A stretch of 64,000 nt of DNA. Source: Ligula intestinalis (taxonomy: Eukaryota > Platyhelminthes > Cestoda > Diphyllobothriidea > Diphyllobothriidae). The position numbers and the translations under genes are program-made. This document shows, one piece after another, positions 24,901 to 33,529 of the stretch. The notes under the pieces are model-generated. The model saw nothing but the letters and a program-made list of their open reading frames with translations, had not been told where the DNA came from and did not search any database. Within the stretch, counting starts at the first letter, position 1. Each line of letters opens with the position of its first letter. The DNA lies in NCBI GenBank assembly GCA_036362985.1, contig JAYGXS010000006.1, positions 14,386,337 to 14,450,336 of the forward strand. Reading direction: 5' to 3'.

Positions 24901-27900
24901 TCCCCCGGGCACCTGTGCAAGTGGTATCCTATGCGGACGATGCTACGTTCTTTTGCCGGCACCATGACATCGATCAGGCTGCACAGGTCCTCTCTGGATT
25001 CATGCCTAATGTTGTGGACTACCTCACTGACTCATGATCTCGGCAGCCAAGTCGTCCGTCACTGTTTTCACGCTGGACCCGAAGGAGTTCAATCGTCACC
25101 CGGCTATCATCGTCAGCGGTGAGGCTTTACCGCTGGTCTGTAAGCCCAAGCTCCTCGGCGTCCGTATATATTCCCTCTTCACGTTCGCGGACCATGCGAG
25201 GGAGGTCGCAAGCAAAGTGAGCCGGTGCACCAAGGTCCTCAAGGCTCTCACAGGCACATCCTGGGGCTGCTCGAGAGATGCTGGCAACCACATTCAAGAC
25301 ACTGGCCAAGCCGCATCTCACGTATGCGGCACCAATCTGGTCTCCCACAATCAGCTGCTCCAGCCTCCGCCGCCTTCAGTCAGCACAGAATGGTGCCCTC
25401 CGCACGACCACGGGTATCTATAAAATGTCGTCCATCGATCACCTTTATGCAGAGGCTTCTGTCCTGCCGGTCCCTGCGCAGTTCTGGTGGACCTGTTCAC
25501 AAACTGGTCATCCGAACCACCATCGTTGCAAAGCTCCTGAGCCTAGCCATAACGTTCGGACGTCTATCCGAGGTCTCCACAAGGCAGCTGTCGCCTCGTC
25601 TCTCTCGGATCTACCCGCTGATGGCTCCGCCATCAAGACAAGCTACCAGCGCCTTCACCAGAGAGCCCTTGTGGATGCAAAATCCAGCTACCACCCCCCG
25701 GTCCTTCTGGGTGGCTATCCACCTCCGAGTGCGGCCTCGGAACGACATCTCCCAAGGGTGGCTCGCTGTACCCTGGCACAGTTTCGCAGTGGCTACTGCA
25801 TGCTCCTTCGCCATTACCAACACCGGCTCGACCCATCCATACCCGACTGCTGTCCCGACTGCGGCGTATCGCCGCATGACTGCCGTCACCTCTTCGCTTG
25901 CAGTTCCCGGCCAGGCACCCAACTCACCCCCGTGGACCTTTGGCTTAAGCTGGCCGAGGTCGCGGCCTTTCTCCGTCTTCCAACTGCACCCAGTTTGGAT
26001 TCCGGCGGGAACCCCTGATCCAACCTGGGCTACCAACCAACCAACATTACAGCCGGTACCTCTCCACGTGTGACGTTTGGCGGCAGTGGATCTGGAAAGC
26101 TCCACCCAGTCTCTTCTCCAGCGACGGAGGCCGACTATAGAAGGTCCATGAACTGTTTCCATGGCACTGGGATCATGAAGACGCAACACTGCCTCCTAGA
26201 CAGCGTGGTCTACCCTGACGTGGACGTTGAAGTTGCCAAGACGAAGCAGTTTGTCCGCTTTCGACACAGTCACCAGGAGTTAGTGCAGGCCCTCTTAGAA
26301 TTGTTTCACCTCATCAGAGCTGGGAAAGCGGGGGAGGGGGGCAAAGCGTAGACACTGATGGTTAGCCCGCTGGTCTAGATGCTTACCAGGGTGTGGTTGT
26401 TAAGCCGAGCTTAGCTTGCATGAGCCGCAGATGAGAATCGGGTGTCTGTTAAGTACCTCCGGGAGCATTCACCACAGGGGATGCGTTATGCAAGTGTTAA
26501 CGCATTTGAACTCGCTATTGGTTAGAAAACTGTCCAAGACAAAACACCGATAAACAATCAGAGTTGGAAAGAAAATTGTTTACACAATTGCATGCAACAA
26601 GGAAGAAGCTCTGTGCATGGCTTGAAATGCCCATCGACTCGAGAAGGGATATTTGTCTACAAAACAAGTAAACTGAACGTGCGCTGATTGGCTGCTTTTA
26701 TGCTGGCAAGGGAGCCAAGGAAATTGGGAAAAATAGTATGTCTCGCATTATTGCGGAACGTTTTAAGCGTAAATATGAAGATTTACCAATTATTTGATGC
26801 AAGCATGAGATGCATTACATGAGAACATTACAGAGCAATGTCTGCAACCCGTAAACCAATAACAAAACAAAAAATAAACCTTTAGGCTAAACCATAACAC
26901 TAACCCTAAAACTTAATCTAACCCTAATGTTAAAACTAAACCTCACCCTAACCCTTTATGCCTTCTTAACGAAATCAACAATAAATAAATAATTAGATCA
27001 TCAACATTATGTAATTGGTTTTTTTGTTGCTTTCGGTGCACACCAATATTTGAGTTTTATTTAGTCGGATAAGTTTCAATGTAGGAAAGGAAACTGCAGA
27101 ATGTGAATCGTAAAAATTTATAAATGCAAGAAATAAAAGAATAGCAATTATTCTAAAGCGATCAATTTTACTTACCTGATGGTCCATAGCTCATCCCGTC
27201 AGACTATGTTCCCTTTTAAGTAAAATGAATTGAGGTGAACTCCGTTGAAGTAATCCAAAACGCGTTGCCGAATGATAATTAAAATTTCGCAAGGTCGGTC
27301 ACTGACTATATTTCGGCGTTATTGAAGGATTGAGAGCCTCGGTATGGCCTCCATGACACCCGCTGATATAAAGTCTGGGTCGCCCTTACGGAAGCGTGAT
27401 ACGAGTAGTGCAATCCGATCCCGTATAGCTCGCGTAAATAGCCTATTTAGTTCGGTTATGACCCGATCTGGTATTCCTTAATAACACTAGCCGTATGTGT
27501 GCTCGATTGTCGTCTCTGACCACCAACAAATCAGAGCTAAGAAACACGATTGGTGATGAAAAGAATGTTTCGAAACCTGTGGGTCCTTACATGGGCTAAT
27601 TTTATGTGCAGTCCAGTTCAAAACGAACGTTATAGGTGAGTCGAGCAACTTAACGCATACATGAAGCAACAATTTTCTAAGGGAACACTGTGGCTGCAAC
27701 TAGCAGCTGCGTACCATAACTACGCGACTGGAATGCGCGCGCGCACGTGCTTTTCACTGACTCTTCTCGGGAATGTGGACATTCCCAACAGTCAGCCCTT
27801 CGGTTCTCGTTCACCTCCTGTTGTCTTGATATATTCTTGCCATCGGAGTCAAGTGATTGGGGTAGTGTGAGACGATTGTGTCCTACCTGTAAGTGTCAGA

Positions 27901-29761
27901 CGTGTTTACCCTTGGGATCTTTGGGGGCACCGTGCTACCCTGCTTCCGCATTGTTTGGCTTTCTTGAAAGCCCCCAAGGACATTTAAAAATGTACACACA
28001 CTATCTCGCTCCCTCTATCTCATCCTAATTTCCCGGGAGATAAATGACAGTTTTCATGTGTGAGTTAGGGCACCGGAATACTTGCTCTTCCTGAAGTTTT
28101 GCGCCTTATGTCCTTTATTGCCGAAGAAGGCGTAAGGTTCCTTTTCCCGTGTCTTACTAATTTCTTGTGTAGTTTGCCTTCCCCTTGTACATTCCTCCAA
28201 CTTCTTCATGGTTGAGCCGACCGCTTCACCTTTGCGAATCTTTTATTGATTTTTTTACAAATATCAACCCTATATAATTAACCTTCCTCTGTGCCTTTCG
28301 TCCTGTCTAGGAAGACTTGACGCCCCAAGACGTTGAAAAGATCCTGGATGACCTAGGGCAAGGCCGAGCACCAAAGCCTGGCCCTCAGTAAGTGCCCGTC
28401 CTATTTCCCCCACTTTTTACAATTACAAACTAGATATCTGGATGGGGGAGGGGAAGCACAGCCGAAAATTAGAGTTCCGAGAAGCGGGTTAAAAGAAGGG
28501 GAAACGCTCGCAGGAACTGTAGTATCATTCGTTTGACATTTCACATTCATATTCGGGTAGGGCTGTCTTGTGGGGCCGCTTGACATAAATGCAGCCTACC
28601 TAAGATTGCTTCAAAATAAATTCCGCCAGCCTAAGGTCGAATTCACGCCAATATGAATTGTCTACTATTCTTATTGGTCAATAGGCATTAGTAACCTAAG
28701 CAACAGGAGTTTATGTTGGTCGATTTGATTGTTCACTTTCCACCCAATTTAGAACGCATTTATACCCCTTAATCCAGTATTTGACATTTGACTATGATTT
28801 AAATAAGGCACGTGGGCGGGACGGTTTATTTTAAGGGGCCTTGCAAGACAGTTTTGCTCATATTCGAATCTGCCACCAGTGACAGTTGTCTTAAATGGTA
28901 AATTTGAGGATAAATCTAAAAAGTCAGGTGATATTTGTACTGACATCTTCTTATCCTTAGCCTTTGAGTAGACATTGTTATTTCATAATTTGCATATTTT
29001 AATTTCATACGAAGATTTCACTTTTATTAACATGAACGTGAACTCCTCTGATCTAACCTATTTCTGTGGTTTCATATAGACTCTTCCGCAAGTGCTGCAG
29101 TCTGCAGCATTGCATTCTAAAACTTTAACTCACTGTGTCCTCCAGTGGCGATGCCCGAACCCCGGGCAATAGATTTAGAGATCTGGGTCAGCCGGTTCAT
29201 TATCGTTTTTAGTGTTTACATGACGTTAAATTATATAAGAAACACTAAAATTACTTGACCCGCAAACATCACACGAGGTGTTTTTATTCGGCCGCCTAGT
29301 ATATCCTTACAACTGAACAGGAGGTTGTTTTTGCAGCAATCAAATGGTTGACGTTTCAAGACAAACTGTGTTGAGGAACTAGGTGCTTGCACACCCGTAA
29401 TGAAAAGGAAAGCATAGTTTTGCGGAAGGCCTACATGCTTTTGGTCTGGGGAGAGATATGCTTCCAGTAGACTTTCCGTGGAGATTCGATATCACTTGAC
29501 GGAATGAAATTTAGATGGCAGTCCCCAGCGCGAATCGGCCTCTTGACACTTATAAATTCTTCATGTAGCTTTTTCCAGGTACTGCAGAGCTTCTTTCCCC
29601 ATGTTACCTTAATGTAACTGTCTTCAAAGTTTACAAACCCTGATTATCTTTTTAGGAGTGGACAAAACCACCGCTGTTCCTGCGAACCAAAGGGTGGGTT
29701 AACCAGCCTCACTTCTCCACCCCCTCCACCCGGTTTCAAGTTGCAACCAAGTTTGAAATAA
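13320..29761 (+). CDS. NDUFV2: NADH dehydrogenase (ubiquinone) flavoprotein 2, mitochondrial 24 kDa subunit (7 exons)
   Basis: Complex I subunit of the mitochondrial matrix arm that carries the N1a [2Fe-2S] cluster next to the FMN subunit. Exons: 13320-13400, 13440-13590, 13625-13724, 19135-19238, 20127-20236, 28311-28387 and 29656-29761. All junctions are GT..AG with matching phases, and the joined frame gives 242 residues, close to the usual ~240-250. A basic, Ser-rich leader ([15 protein letters not shown]) looks like a mitochondrial presequence. Family landmarks are [34 protein letters not shown] and [17 protein letters not shown]. Two pairs of cluster-ligand cysteines are present (CTTTPC and CLGAC), and the C-terminus contains [12 protein letters not shown]. 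Introns 3 and 5 hold large LINE insertions. A poly(A) signal AATAAA lies 84 nt past the stop. Nothing suggests that it is a pseudogene. Confidence 0.96.
13401..13439 (+). other. NDUFV2: 39-nt mini-intron 1 of NDUFV2
   Basis: Begins GTAATTTG and ends ATCCTCAG, with a T-rich interior. It has no in-frame stop and is a multiple of three, so retention would add 13 hydrophobic residues without a frameshift. Family alignment supports its removal. Confidence 0.88.
13440..13590 (+). CDS. NDUFV2: NDUFV2 exon 2
   Basis: 50 codons plus one base, from HRDSADNN to LDIAQRQH. Includes the conserved FTPESRKR helix and the [10 protein letters not shown] block of the thioredoxin-like complex I 24 kDa family. 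Donor GTTAGT at 13591. Confidence 0.95.
13591..13624 (+). other. NDUFV2: 34-nt mini-intron 2 of NDUFV2 with a TACTAAC branch site
   Basis: Starts GTTAG, runs straight into TACTAAC (the ideal branch-point consensus), and ends CTCTGTAG. At 34 nt it is among the shortest spliceosomal introns seen in animals. Removing it joins ...RQH to GWLPLSAM, as in all homologues. Confidence 0.93.
13625..13724 (+). CDS. NDUFV2: NDUFV2 exon 3
   Basis: Encodes [16 protein letters not shown] and [10 protein letters not shown]. It enters with two bases completing Gly and leaves with AG of an Arg codon. Donor GTAAAA at 13725 opens a 5.4 kb intron that holds the RTE LINE. Confidence 0.95.
14540..17552 (-). mobile_element. 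RTE-clade LINE, nearly full length, with 9-bp target-site duplication
   Basis: About 3.0 kb on the - strand in NDUFV2 intron 3. The duplication CGGGTAAGT occurs at 14540-14548 and 17544-17552. The element encodes an APE-type endonuclease followed by an RTE-type reverse transcriptase and ends shortly after the ORF stop, as RTE elements do. It sits directly against the 3' tail of an older 2A-LINE fragment (17553-18150). Pieces of the same family recur at 22480-22549 with 26057-26185, at 54955-56340, at 60395-60860 and in the duplicated blocks near 37 and 39 kb. Confidence 0.88.
14570..17540 (-). pseudogene. RTE endonuclease-reverse transcriptase ORF, disrupted
   Basis: Endonuclease blocks in order from 17540: [52 protein letters not shown] and [12 protein letters not shown]. 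Reverse transcriptase blocks: [50 protein letters not shown] and [11 protein letters not shown] (near 15400), then YLGARL and [10 protein letters not shown]. Breaks seen: a TGA near 17280 at ...ALLA|EPVND, a frameshift near 16305, TAG codons near 15490 and near 15275, and a frameshift near 14870. The DD pair of the RT active site is still encoded, but the frame is lost. This copy cannot make its protein. Confidence 0.9.
17553..18150 (-). mobile_element. 3' fragment of the 2A-LINE
   Basis: On the - strand the translation includes [56 protein letters not shown] and [14 protein letters not shown]. This matches the C-terminus of the LINE at 25470-26000 almost block for block and ends in the same GATCCAAC tail. 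It is 5' truncated, as is usual for target-primed LINE copies. The RTE element was inserted at its 3' tail. Confidence 0.88.
18151..19134. other. NDUFV2 intron 3, unannotated remainder
   Basis: AT-rich intron sequence. Apart from the trinucleotide array at 18901-18953, nothing is recognised. The acceptor region before exon 4 is T-rich (CAATTTTTTAG). Confidence 0.5.
18901..18953 (+). repeat. (AGT)n microsatellite
   Basis: Trinucleotide run of AGT with two ATT interruptions at its left end, inside NDUFV2 intron 3. The uninterrupted part is about 34 bp. Confidence 0.97.
19135..19238 (+). CDS. NDUFV2: NDUFV2 exon 4 (first cysteine pair)
   Basis: Encodes [18 protein letters not shown] then [16 protein letters not shown]. 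The CTTTPC motif supplies the first two [2Fe-2S] ligands. Phase 1 in (completes Arg), phase 1 out (G of Gly). Confidence 0.96.
20127..20236 (+). CDS. NDUFV2: NDUFV2 exon 5 (second cysteine pair)
   Basis: Encodes [20 protein letters not shown] and [22 protein letters not shown] supplies the other two cluster ligands. Donor GTAGGT at 20237 opens an 8 kb intron filled with retroelements. Confidence 0.96.
20400..20650 (-). repeat. tRNA-derived SINE with a partial inverted copy (hairpin arrangement)
   Basis: On the - strand about 20545-20400 there is a tRNA-like head. The A-box-like stretch TAGATTAGCGGTTAGAGCG lies near 20500-20517 and the B box GGGTTCAAATC near 20455-20466, followed by a tail with CACAATTGGGTCAAATC. 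A second copy on the + strand (20555-20640) repeats the section from GGTAAAGGC through the B box to the same tail, so the two form an inverted repeat around a ~20 bp centre. Related but worn copies may lie at 56355-56410 and 57430-57540. It lacks the acceptor stem of a working tRNA. Confidence 0.72.
20990..21650 (+). mobile_element. Fragment of a second endonuclease-RT LINE (+)
   Basis: Short in-frame stretches fit the linker between endonuclease and RT of a LINE family distinct from the RTE copy at 14.5 kb. They are [20 protein letters not shown] near 21205-21265 and, further on, [20 protein letters not shown] (about 21490-21550), followed by a helix like those preceding the RT fingers. Many indels. 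The left boundary is a guess. Confidence 0.5.
21618..22075 (-). mobile_element. Fragment of the same endonuclease-RT LINE family (-)
   Basis: Reading leftwards from about 22060: [20 protein letters not shown], then in another frame [11 protein letters not shown], then [20 protein letters not shown] and [19 protein letters not shown]. This is the usual DWFDDNDADI..LL..K..FF..IK.IYGP..KG...LLS.DG..LL linker of such LINEs. It faces the + strand fragment that ends at 21650, so the two make a tail-to-tail (convergent) pair. Confidence 0.65.
22480..22549 (-). mobile_element. RTE 3' end, part 1 (host of the 2A-LINE insertion)
   Basis: On the - strand this equals the last bases of the RTE ORF and the short tail (GGCTAGATCAGGCATGAT and the following tail), as at 14570-14600. 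The sequence continues, after the inserted LINE, at 26057. The two parts form one RTE 3' fragment split by the younger element. Confidence 0.85.
22682..26018 (+). pseudogene. 2A - PHD finger - APE endonuclease - RT - zinc knuckle polyprotein of the LINE, disrupted
   Basis: Domain order from the ATG at 22682: a leucine-rich lead-in (LLRLLLLAA), then GIEANPGP (22736-22759), matching the [D/G][V/I]ExNPGP 2A ribosome-skipping consensus. A PHD-like C4HC3 finger follows ([25 protein letters not shown]). Endonuclease motifs are [23 protein letters not shown] and FNAHHDLW, with [10 protein letters not shown] after a frameshift near 23590. RT motifs are [60 protein letters not shown] and [10 protein letters not shown] (24930). 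Further on are [19 protein letters not shown] and a C-terminal C..C..HDCRHLF.C knuckle. Stops or shifts occur at 22805 (TAG where the 51 kb copy has TGG), about 23590, 23974, 24597, 25034 and near 25290. This copy is inactive but nearly complete. Confidence 0.9.
22736..22759 (+). other. 2A-like ribosome-skipping motif GIEANPGP
   Basis: Eight codons matching the 2A core, preceded by a hydrophobic leucine-rich stretch as in active 2A peptides. It would release a short N-terminal peptide from the PHD-endonuclease-RT protein. In the derivatives the segment is worn: GIEAHP at 30299-30531 and EIEAYP in the 51 kb fragment. Activity is inferred from the motif only. Confidence 0.8.
26057..26185 (-). 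mobile_element. RTE 3' end, part 2
   Basis: On the - strand: [20 protein letters not shown], then [16 protein letters not shown], the C-terminal block of the RTE ORF (compare 14600-14720). It continues across the LINE insertion into 22549-22480. Confidence 0.88.
26186..28310. other. NDUFV2 intron 5, distal part
   Basis: No coding similarity recognised. Contains a degenerate C3TAA-rich tract (26884-26958). The segment 27300-27450 is GC-richer than its surroundings but is not identified. The acceptor before exon 6 is CTGTCTAG. Confidence 0.5.
26884..26958 (+). repeat. Degenerate telomere-like CTAACCC tract
   Basis: About 75 bp with repeated CTAACCCTAA-like words (ACTAACCCTAAAAC, TCTAACCCTAATG, CACCCTAACCC) separated by variants. 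It resembles a decayed interstitial (TTAGGG)n stretch but could be a simple AC-rich repeat. Confidence 0.45.
28311..28387 (+). CDS. NDUFV2: NDUFV2 exon 6
   Basis: Encodes [18 protein letters not shown] then RAPKPGP, the helix and Pro-rich linker near the C-terminus of the 24 kDa subunit. It ends with CA of a Gln codon before GTAAGT. Confidence 0.95.
28630..28880 (-). repeat. Third, inverted copy of the 37/39 kb repeat
   Basis: Read on the - strand it contains AAAACTGTCTTGCAAGG (compare AAAACTGTCTTGCAGGG at 37500) and, further on, CAACATAAACTCCTGTTGC (compare 37690-37710). It is shorter and more worn than the two + strand-oriented copies. Confidence 0.65.
29656..29761 (+). CDS. NDUFV2: NDUFV2 exon 7, C-terminus and stop
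   Basis: Encodes [19 protein letters not shown], a run of five prolines, then GFKLQPSLK and TAA at 29759-29761. Homologues end with the same SCEP.GGLTSL..PP.GPGF block. Confidence 0.95.
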
Positions 29762-29844
29762 GCAATGCGCCGCCGCTCTCCTCTAACTACTAGTTTCGCT
29801 TTTTCCACTAATACACCCCTGTCGTTCTGTTTATTGCCTACTTA

Positions 29845-29850
29845 AATAAA
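29845..29850 (+). promoter_or_regulatory. Poly(A) signal of NDUFV2
   Basis: AATAAA located 84 nt after the NDUFV2 stop codon, the first such hexamer downstream. Confidence 0.65.
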
Positions 29851-30298
29851 CGAGTAGTCAGTGCCTTTTTCGGGAAGTCCTTCATTGTAGCCATCGAACC
29901 TTCGGTGCATATCACGCTCAGATCGCCATAAATCCGAGCCACATGTCTTATTACTCCTTCGTCCTCGAACTAGGCACCTTTTAAGTATTTACATTTATTG
30001 GACACGGCTGTGGTCAGGTAATTATTTGTGGTAACACAGCCTGAGAACACTTATCTCGTCCAACTTGCGCGACACATGCAAGCATCCAGAATTGAAATTG
30101 TATGTCTTCAAGACGGATCTTGTTCATGGACATATTTATTGTCAACAAAGTCTTCTGTGTGACGATGTAAGAGCATGATCCAGTGGCTGTCATTTGTTTC
30201 AGTTCAACCTTGACTGCTTATCCCTCCTTTTCCGAAAGAGCGAAATCCTGATTCCTTTGTATCAGTAGTAATTGGACTCCATCTCTGTATACAGTGGT
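29851..30298. other. Intergenic spacer after NDUFV2
   Basis: Nothing recognised between the NDUFV2 poly(A) signal and the 233-bp retroelement copy. Confidence 0.5.
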
Positions 30299-30531
30299 AG
30301 GCAGGCAGGCAAGTAGCCCTTGTTGGATCCGGAACTCCGCCGGGTGGGCCTCAATCCCGGCGGCGAGGAGGAGGAGTCGGAACAGCGTAGTCAAGAGGGG
30401 CTGCTCTGTCATAAAAAAAACAGATTGAGAGGAGAAGAGATGGATCCACCATAGGGAGGTTTTGTTTAGCAGACCTTGGCCGCCCTGGGGGCGGGTGGGA
30501 ACGCGGTCGAAGACGCGTCTGCTGTGGTTCC
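30299..30531 (-). mobile_element. 233-bp internally deleted 2A-LINE derivative, copy B
   Basis: Flanked by perfect 14-bp duplications CTGTATACAGTGGT at 30285-30298 and 30532-30545. Read on the - strand it starts GGGAACCACAGCAGACGCG like the parent LINE and carries the ATG-led frame [19 protein letters not shown] with IEAHP (worn 2A). It then joins to GGCGGAGTTCCGGATCCAAC, the LINE 3' tail, and ends in GCCT repeats. Same length and same join as copy A at 6490. Confidence 0.93.
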
Positions 30532-30545
30532 CTGTATACAGTGGT

Positions 30546-31854
30546 GTGCAGTCCTAGTGTTTCTAGCACATGCTTTTTGGAATCTATCATAGGTATCTTA
30601 TCGTAGTCGCCGATGGCCGTCTTAGGTAATTTGTATTGTGCTTTCAGCGATTGATGGGGGGTTCCGCAGTAGGTATTACGTTGTATTCGGTATTGATAGT
30701 TCGACCATTGATTTTGATGAAGTTCACCATACGCATTAACAGGTTAGTACGGTGATGGTGTCTGGCTATAGGGGGTAGTTTTAAGTGATAGCAGACGTAG
30801 TTAGCGCCAACAGCACTCCTCACCTGAACCGTGAGTCGATAAGACCAGATTGGAGCCGGCGTTGGCCATTTTCTCCCATGTGAGCAAAAAACACCACATA
30901 ACTTCGTGTAAAGTGACACTAGACTTTGCATGGGGACTACCTCACCATCTGCCGTCCCTCGCCTTCAGTAGGTGTCAATACAGACTCAAGGAAAACAAAG
31001 CTGTTACTGCTATTGACTAGGAGTGTAGCTGAGTGTTAGCATTTATCAGAGGTGTCGCCGGTTGAAGTCAACGCTGGGACCTATATCCCCTCGATTTCAA
31101 TAAAAAAGTCAATCTGGGTTTATGCTATTCGCAGTAAATCCATGTTTGAGGCCCAGATCAAATCAGGGCTTGCCTTCGTTTCCGCCCTCTTACCTTTTTC
31201 CACCAAAAGCTGTGTTAAATTGTACGTTTGGGCTAGGACACTGCTGCTGAAGGTAATATGCCAGTGATTAGAGTGCTAATTCTAGTAATCATACTAAGAC
31301 TAGCGGATAGTATATTTTAGTAATATGTGCCAGTCTCAGTAGCTGACATGCATCCCATTTTTGCAACAAGCGTAACACACGGGAATATGAGCATACGCGC
31401 GCCTCCTAAACTTCATCTGGGCTGATTTGTAAGACACCCGGGCGAGCGTTCACGTCCAGTAGGTAAGTTAGGCTGTCAACTATCGGTATCATCAAAGAGG
31501 TCGCATGTATCCTGACTTCAGGGAGAGTGCAGCTTACCCACATCTAAGCTGTCCTGAAGGATATTTTACGGTGAATGTCTTGTCCCGTTGCACATGCATG
31601 AACATTAATCGTCTGTTCGACACAAGTCACAAATGACTGCGCAAACTTTCGAAACGTTTAGTGGGTTTAGCTTTGCACGCACAAAAACACTCGTTCTTCT
31701 CAAAAGCAAGAAAAGCTTTGACCGATCTGGCTTCAGCTTACACTTGCACGATCACCTCCTAGTCAGCGTTGTTCATGTTTCAGTAGCTCATACCCTCGAT
31801 AACTATCGATTGTTAGTGTCGCTATTTTCTCTGACGATGGCGTGTTGCACGTGT
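30546..31854. other. Intergenic spacer, nothing recognised
   Basis: No conserved coding or RNA feature. Some GC-richer stretches (30700-31000) may be repeat-derived but could not be assigned. Confidence 0.45.
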
Positions 31855-33455
31855 TCTGATTCCCAGAGAAACAATTTGGAACGTTTATTCGGCAAACATG
31901 TTCCCAGCAATTCATCATCAGGCCAGTACATTTGCAGGGATAATGAAAATCGTACAGTTGGACTAAAACTCCTCGTTTTCACGTCGCCCGCATGGCCAGA
32001 TCGGCGTAGTAGAAATAATACACTACCTAGGGGAAGTTATTCGGATCACGATACATATGTACGTGGAAATCCCGAAACAACTACTGACCAGGTGCACACA
32101 TAATGTGCGATGACTGGTTCTACAGACAGATAGACGGTGTGGAGAAGGGCTCACCACTTGGCCCGTTTCTAGCAAATGCCTTCATGGGTAAGATTGAGAA
32201 AATGAGTCTGAGCAACCATTAATGACGTCGAATTTTACATTCGATACGTGAATGACATCTTCTGTAGGACAGACATTAACACTGAAATCGGTCAGGAAGT
32301 TTAGCAGTGCATGTCCATTGCTATAACTTTTTGCAGAGGCTGCGGTAGGTGATGAAACTGCATTCCTTGATATCCTTCTACGAAGGTAGAAGGATTGATC
32401 TATGCAGCGTAGGGTATTCCGAAAGAAAACCTGGAGGGGACGATACACCAGCTTTCATAACTTTGTTCCCCTAAATGTACAACGAAATCTACTTCAGGGA
32501 GTAGCAGCTAGGGTACGATGGATCTGTACTCCTGTAACTGTCGAAGCAGAACTCCAACGGCCGCAGAACACGCCTCTTGAAAATGGATACCCAGAAAGGT
32601 TTATCTTCAAGAATATTGGCGACCGCACCAAACAGCCTGCTACCTTAACTGCAGAAAAGGAAGACGTGTTCATAAGACTGACTTTCTTAAGCGATGCAAC
32701 AAGCGAGTCGATAAGGCGACGTCTGAAGACTGCGATCACAAGCGTTTTCCCCGCGGCGAATTTACGCAAGTTCTTTACGAATTCTACGATTGGAAGGTAA
32801 AGACCGACTCCCGTTGAAAACTACGTCCATGTGCATTTACTCTTTCACCTGCTCTTGTGGAGCAGGATATCTTGGTCGAACAACGAAGCGCCTGGGAAAG
32901 AGAGTACGGGAACACACCAGTCTGGTAAGGTAAAGACGAAACTATATCGATCTTGAGTTCTATTCTCGCACACCTCCTCGATACTAGCGAAGCCTTTAAG
33001 TTTGTCTACCGGACACCAGCCCACTTCTCCAAGGGCCTATGCCAATGGATGCTAGCAACAGCCGAGGCAGTGGCTATACAGCTGGCGAATCCTGTGCTGT
33101 CAGAAGACGCTAACACAAGCCCTTTCACTTTTGTGGGCGACACCAGATGGCAATCGCATATCACCCCCACCCCCTATTGACAGTAGTTCACTCCGTGCAA
33201 GTGACAGTACTTATCACTCCACGTACCTGACCCATGGCCAACACTCGCAACCTACCCTAATTTCCTCCCCTCCCTAGCACAATGACCTCTACATGCCGAT
33301 CTTGCCATGCGAATGGCATGAAAACGAGGATTTGTAATCAAAGAACCCTCATTAAACCTGTCCAATTGTACGACTTTCATTATCCCTGCAATCGTATTGG
33401 CCTGATGATGAATTGATGAAAACAGATGTTTGCCGAATAAACTTTCCAAATTAAA
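31855..33455 (+). mobile_element. Penelope-like element 1, truncated, with inverted end copies
   Basis: Decayed Penelope-type retroelement. The RT fingers/palm start near 32053 with IPKQLLTRCTHNV, followed by YRQIDGVEKGSPLGPFLAN and the catalytic box as FYIRYVNDIFC (normally YVDD). From 32402 come KKTWRGRYTSFHNFVPLN, VRWICTPVTVEAELQ and PLENGYPERFIFKNIGDRTK. A GIY-YIG-like start follows at about 32826 (YSFTCSCGAGYLGRTTKRLG), then AHLLDTSEAF and ATAEAVAIQLANP to 33150. A ~140-200 bp end segment is present at 33257-33455 and in reverse at 31855-31995, so the element is bracketed by inverted, not direct, copies of its 3' end. Stops and frameshifts are numerous. Confidence 0.87.
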
Positions 33456-33529
33456 TATTGGAATTGCTAATACAAGCGAACATGCGAGTCCCAGGAAGCA
33501 ATTTAGAAGAAGAAGACTCGATCGCTAGG

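Larger units (their letters stand above)
22550..26056 (+). mobile_element. Full-length ingi/jockey-like LINE with 2A-like motif, 13-bp target-site duplication
   Basis: The duplication ACATTACAGCCGG is present at 22550-22562 and 26044-26056, and the element fills 22563-26043 (3481 bp). It starts GGGAACCACAGCAGACGCG and ends in ACC/ACCA repeats with no poly(A). It was inserted into an RTE 3' end, whose sequence resumes at 26057. Other pieces in the window are a 3' fragment at 17553-18150, a 5' fragment at 51148-51645, and two 233-bp internal-deletion derivatives (6490-6722, 30299-30531). The clade assignment (ingi/jockey group) rests on domain order and motif style, not on a tree. Confidence 0.92.

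Noticed and set aside
25611..26189. 192-codon - strand frame across the LINE 3' end as a host gene
   Set aside because: It is the antisense of the LINE C-terminus fused by chance to the RTE C-terminal fragment. Only the part above 26057 is real (RTE) sequence in that sense.
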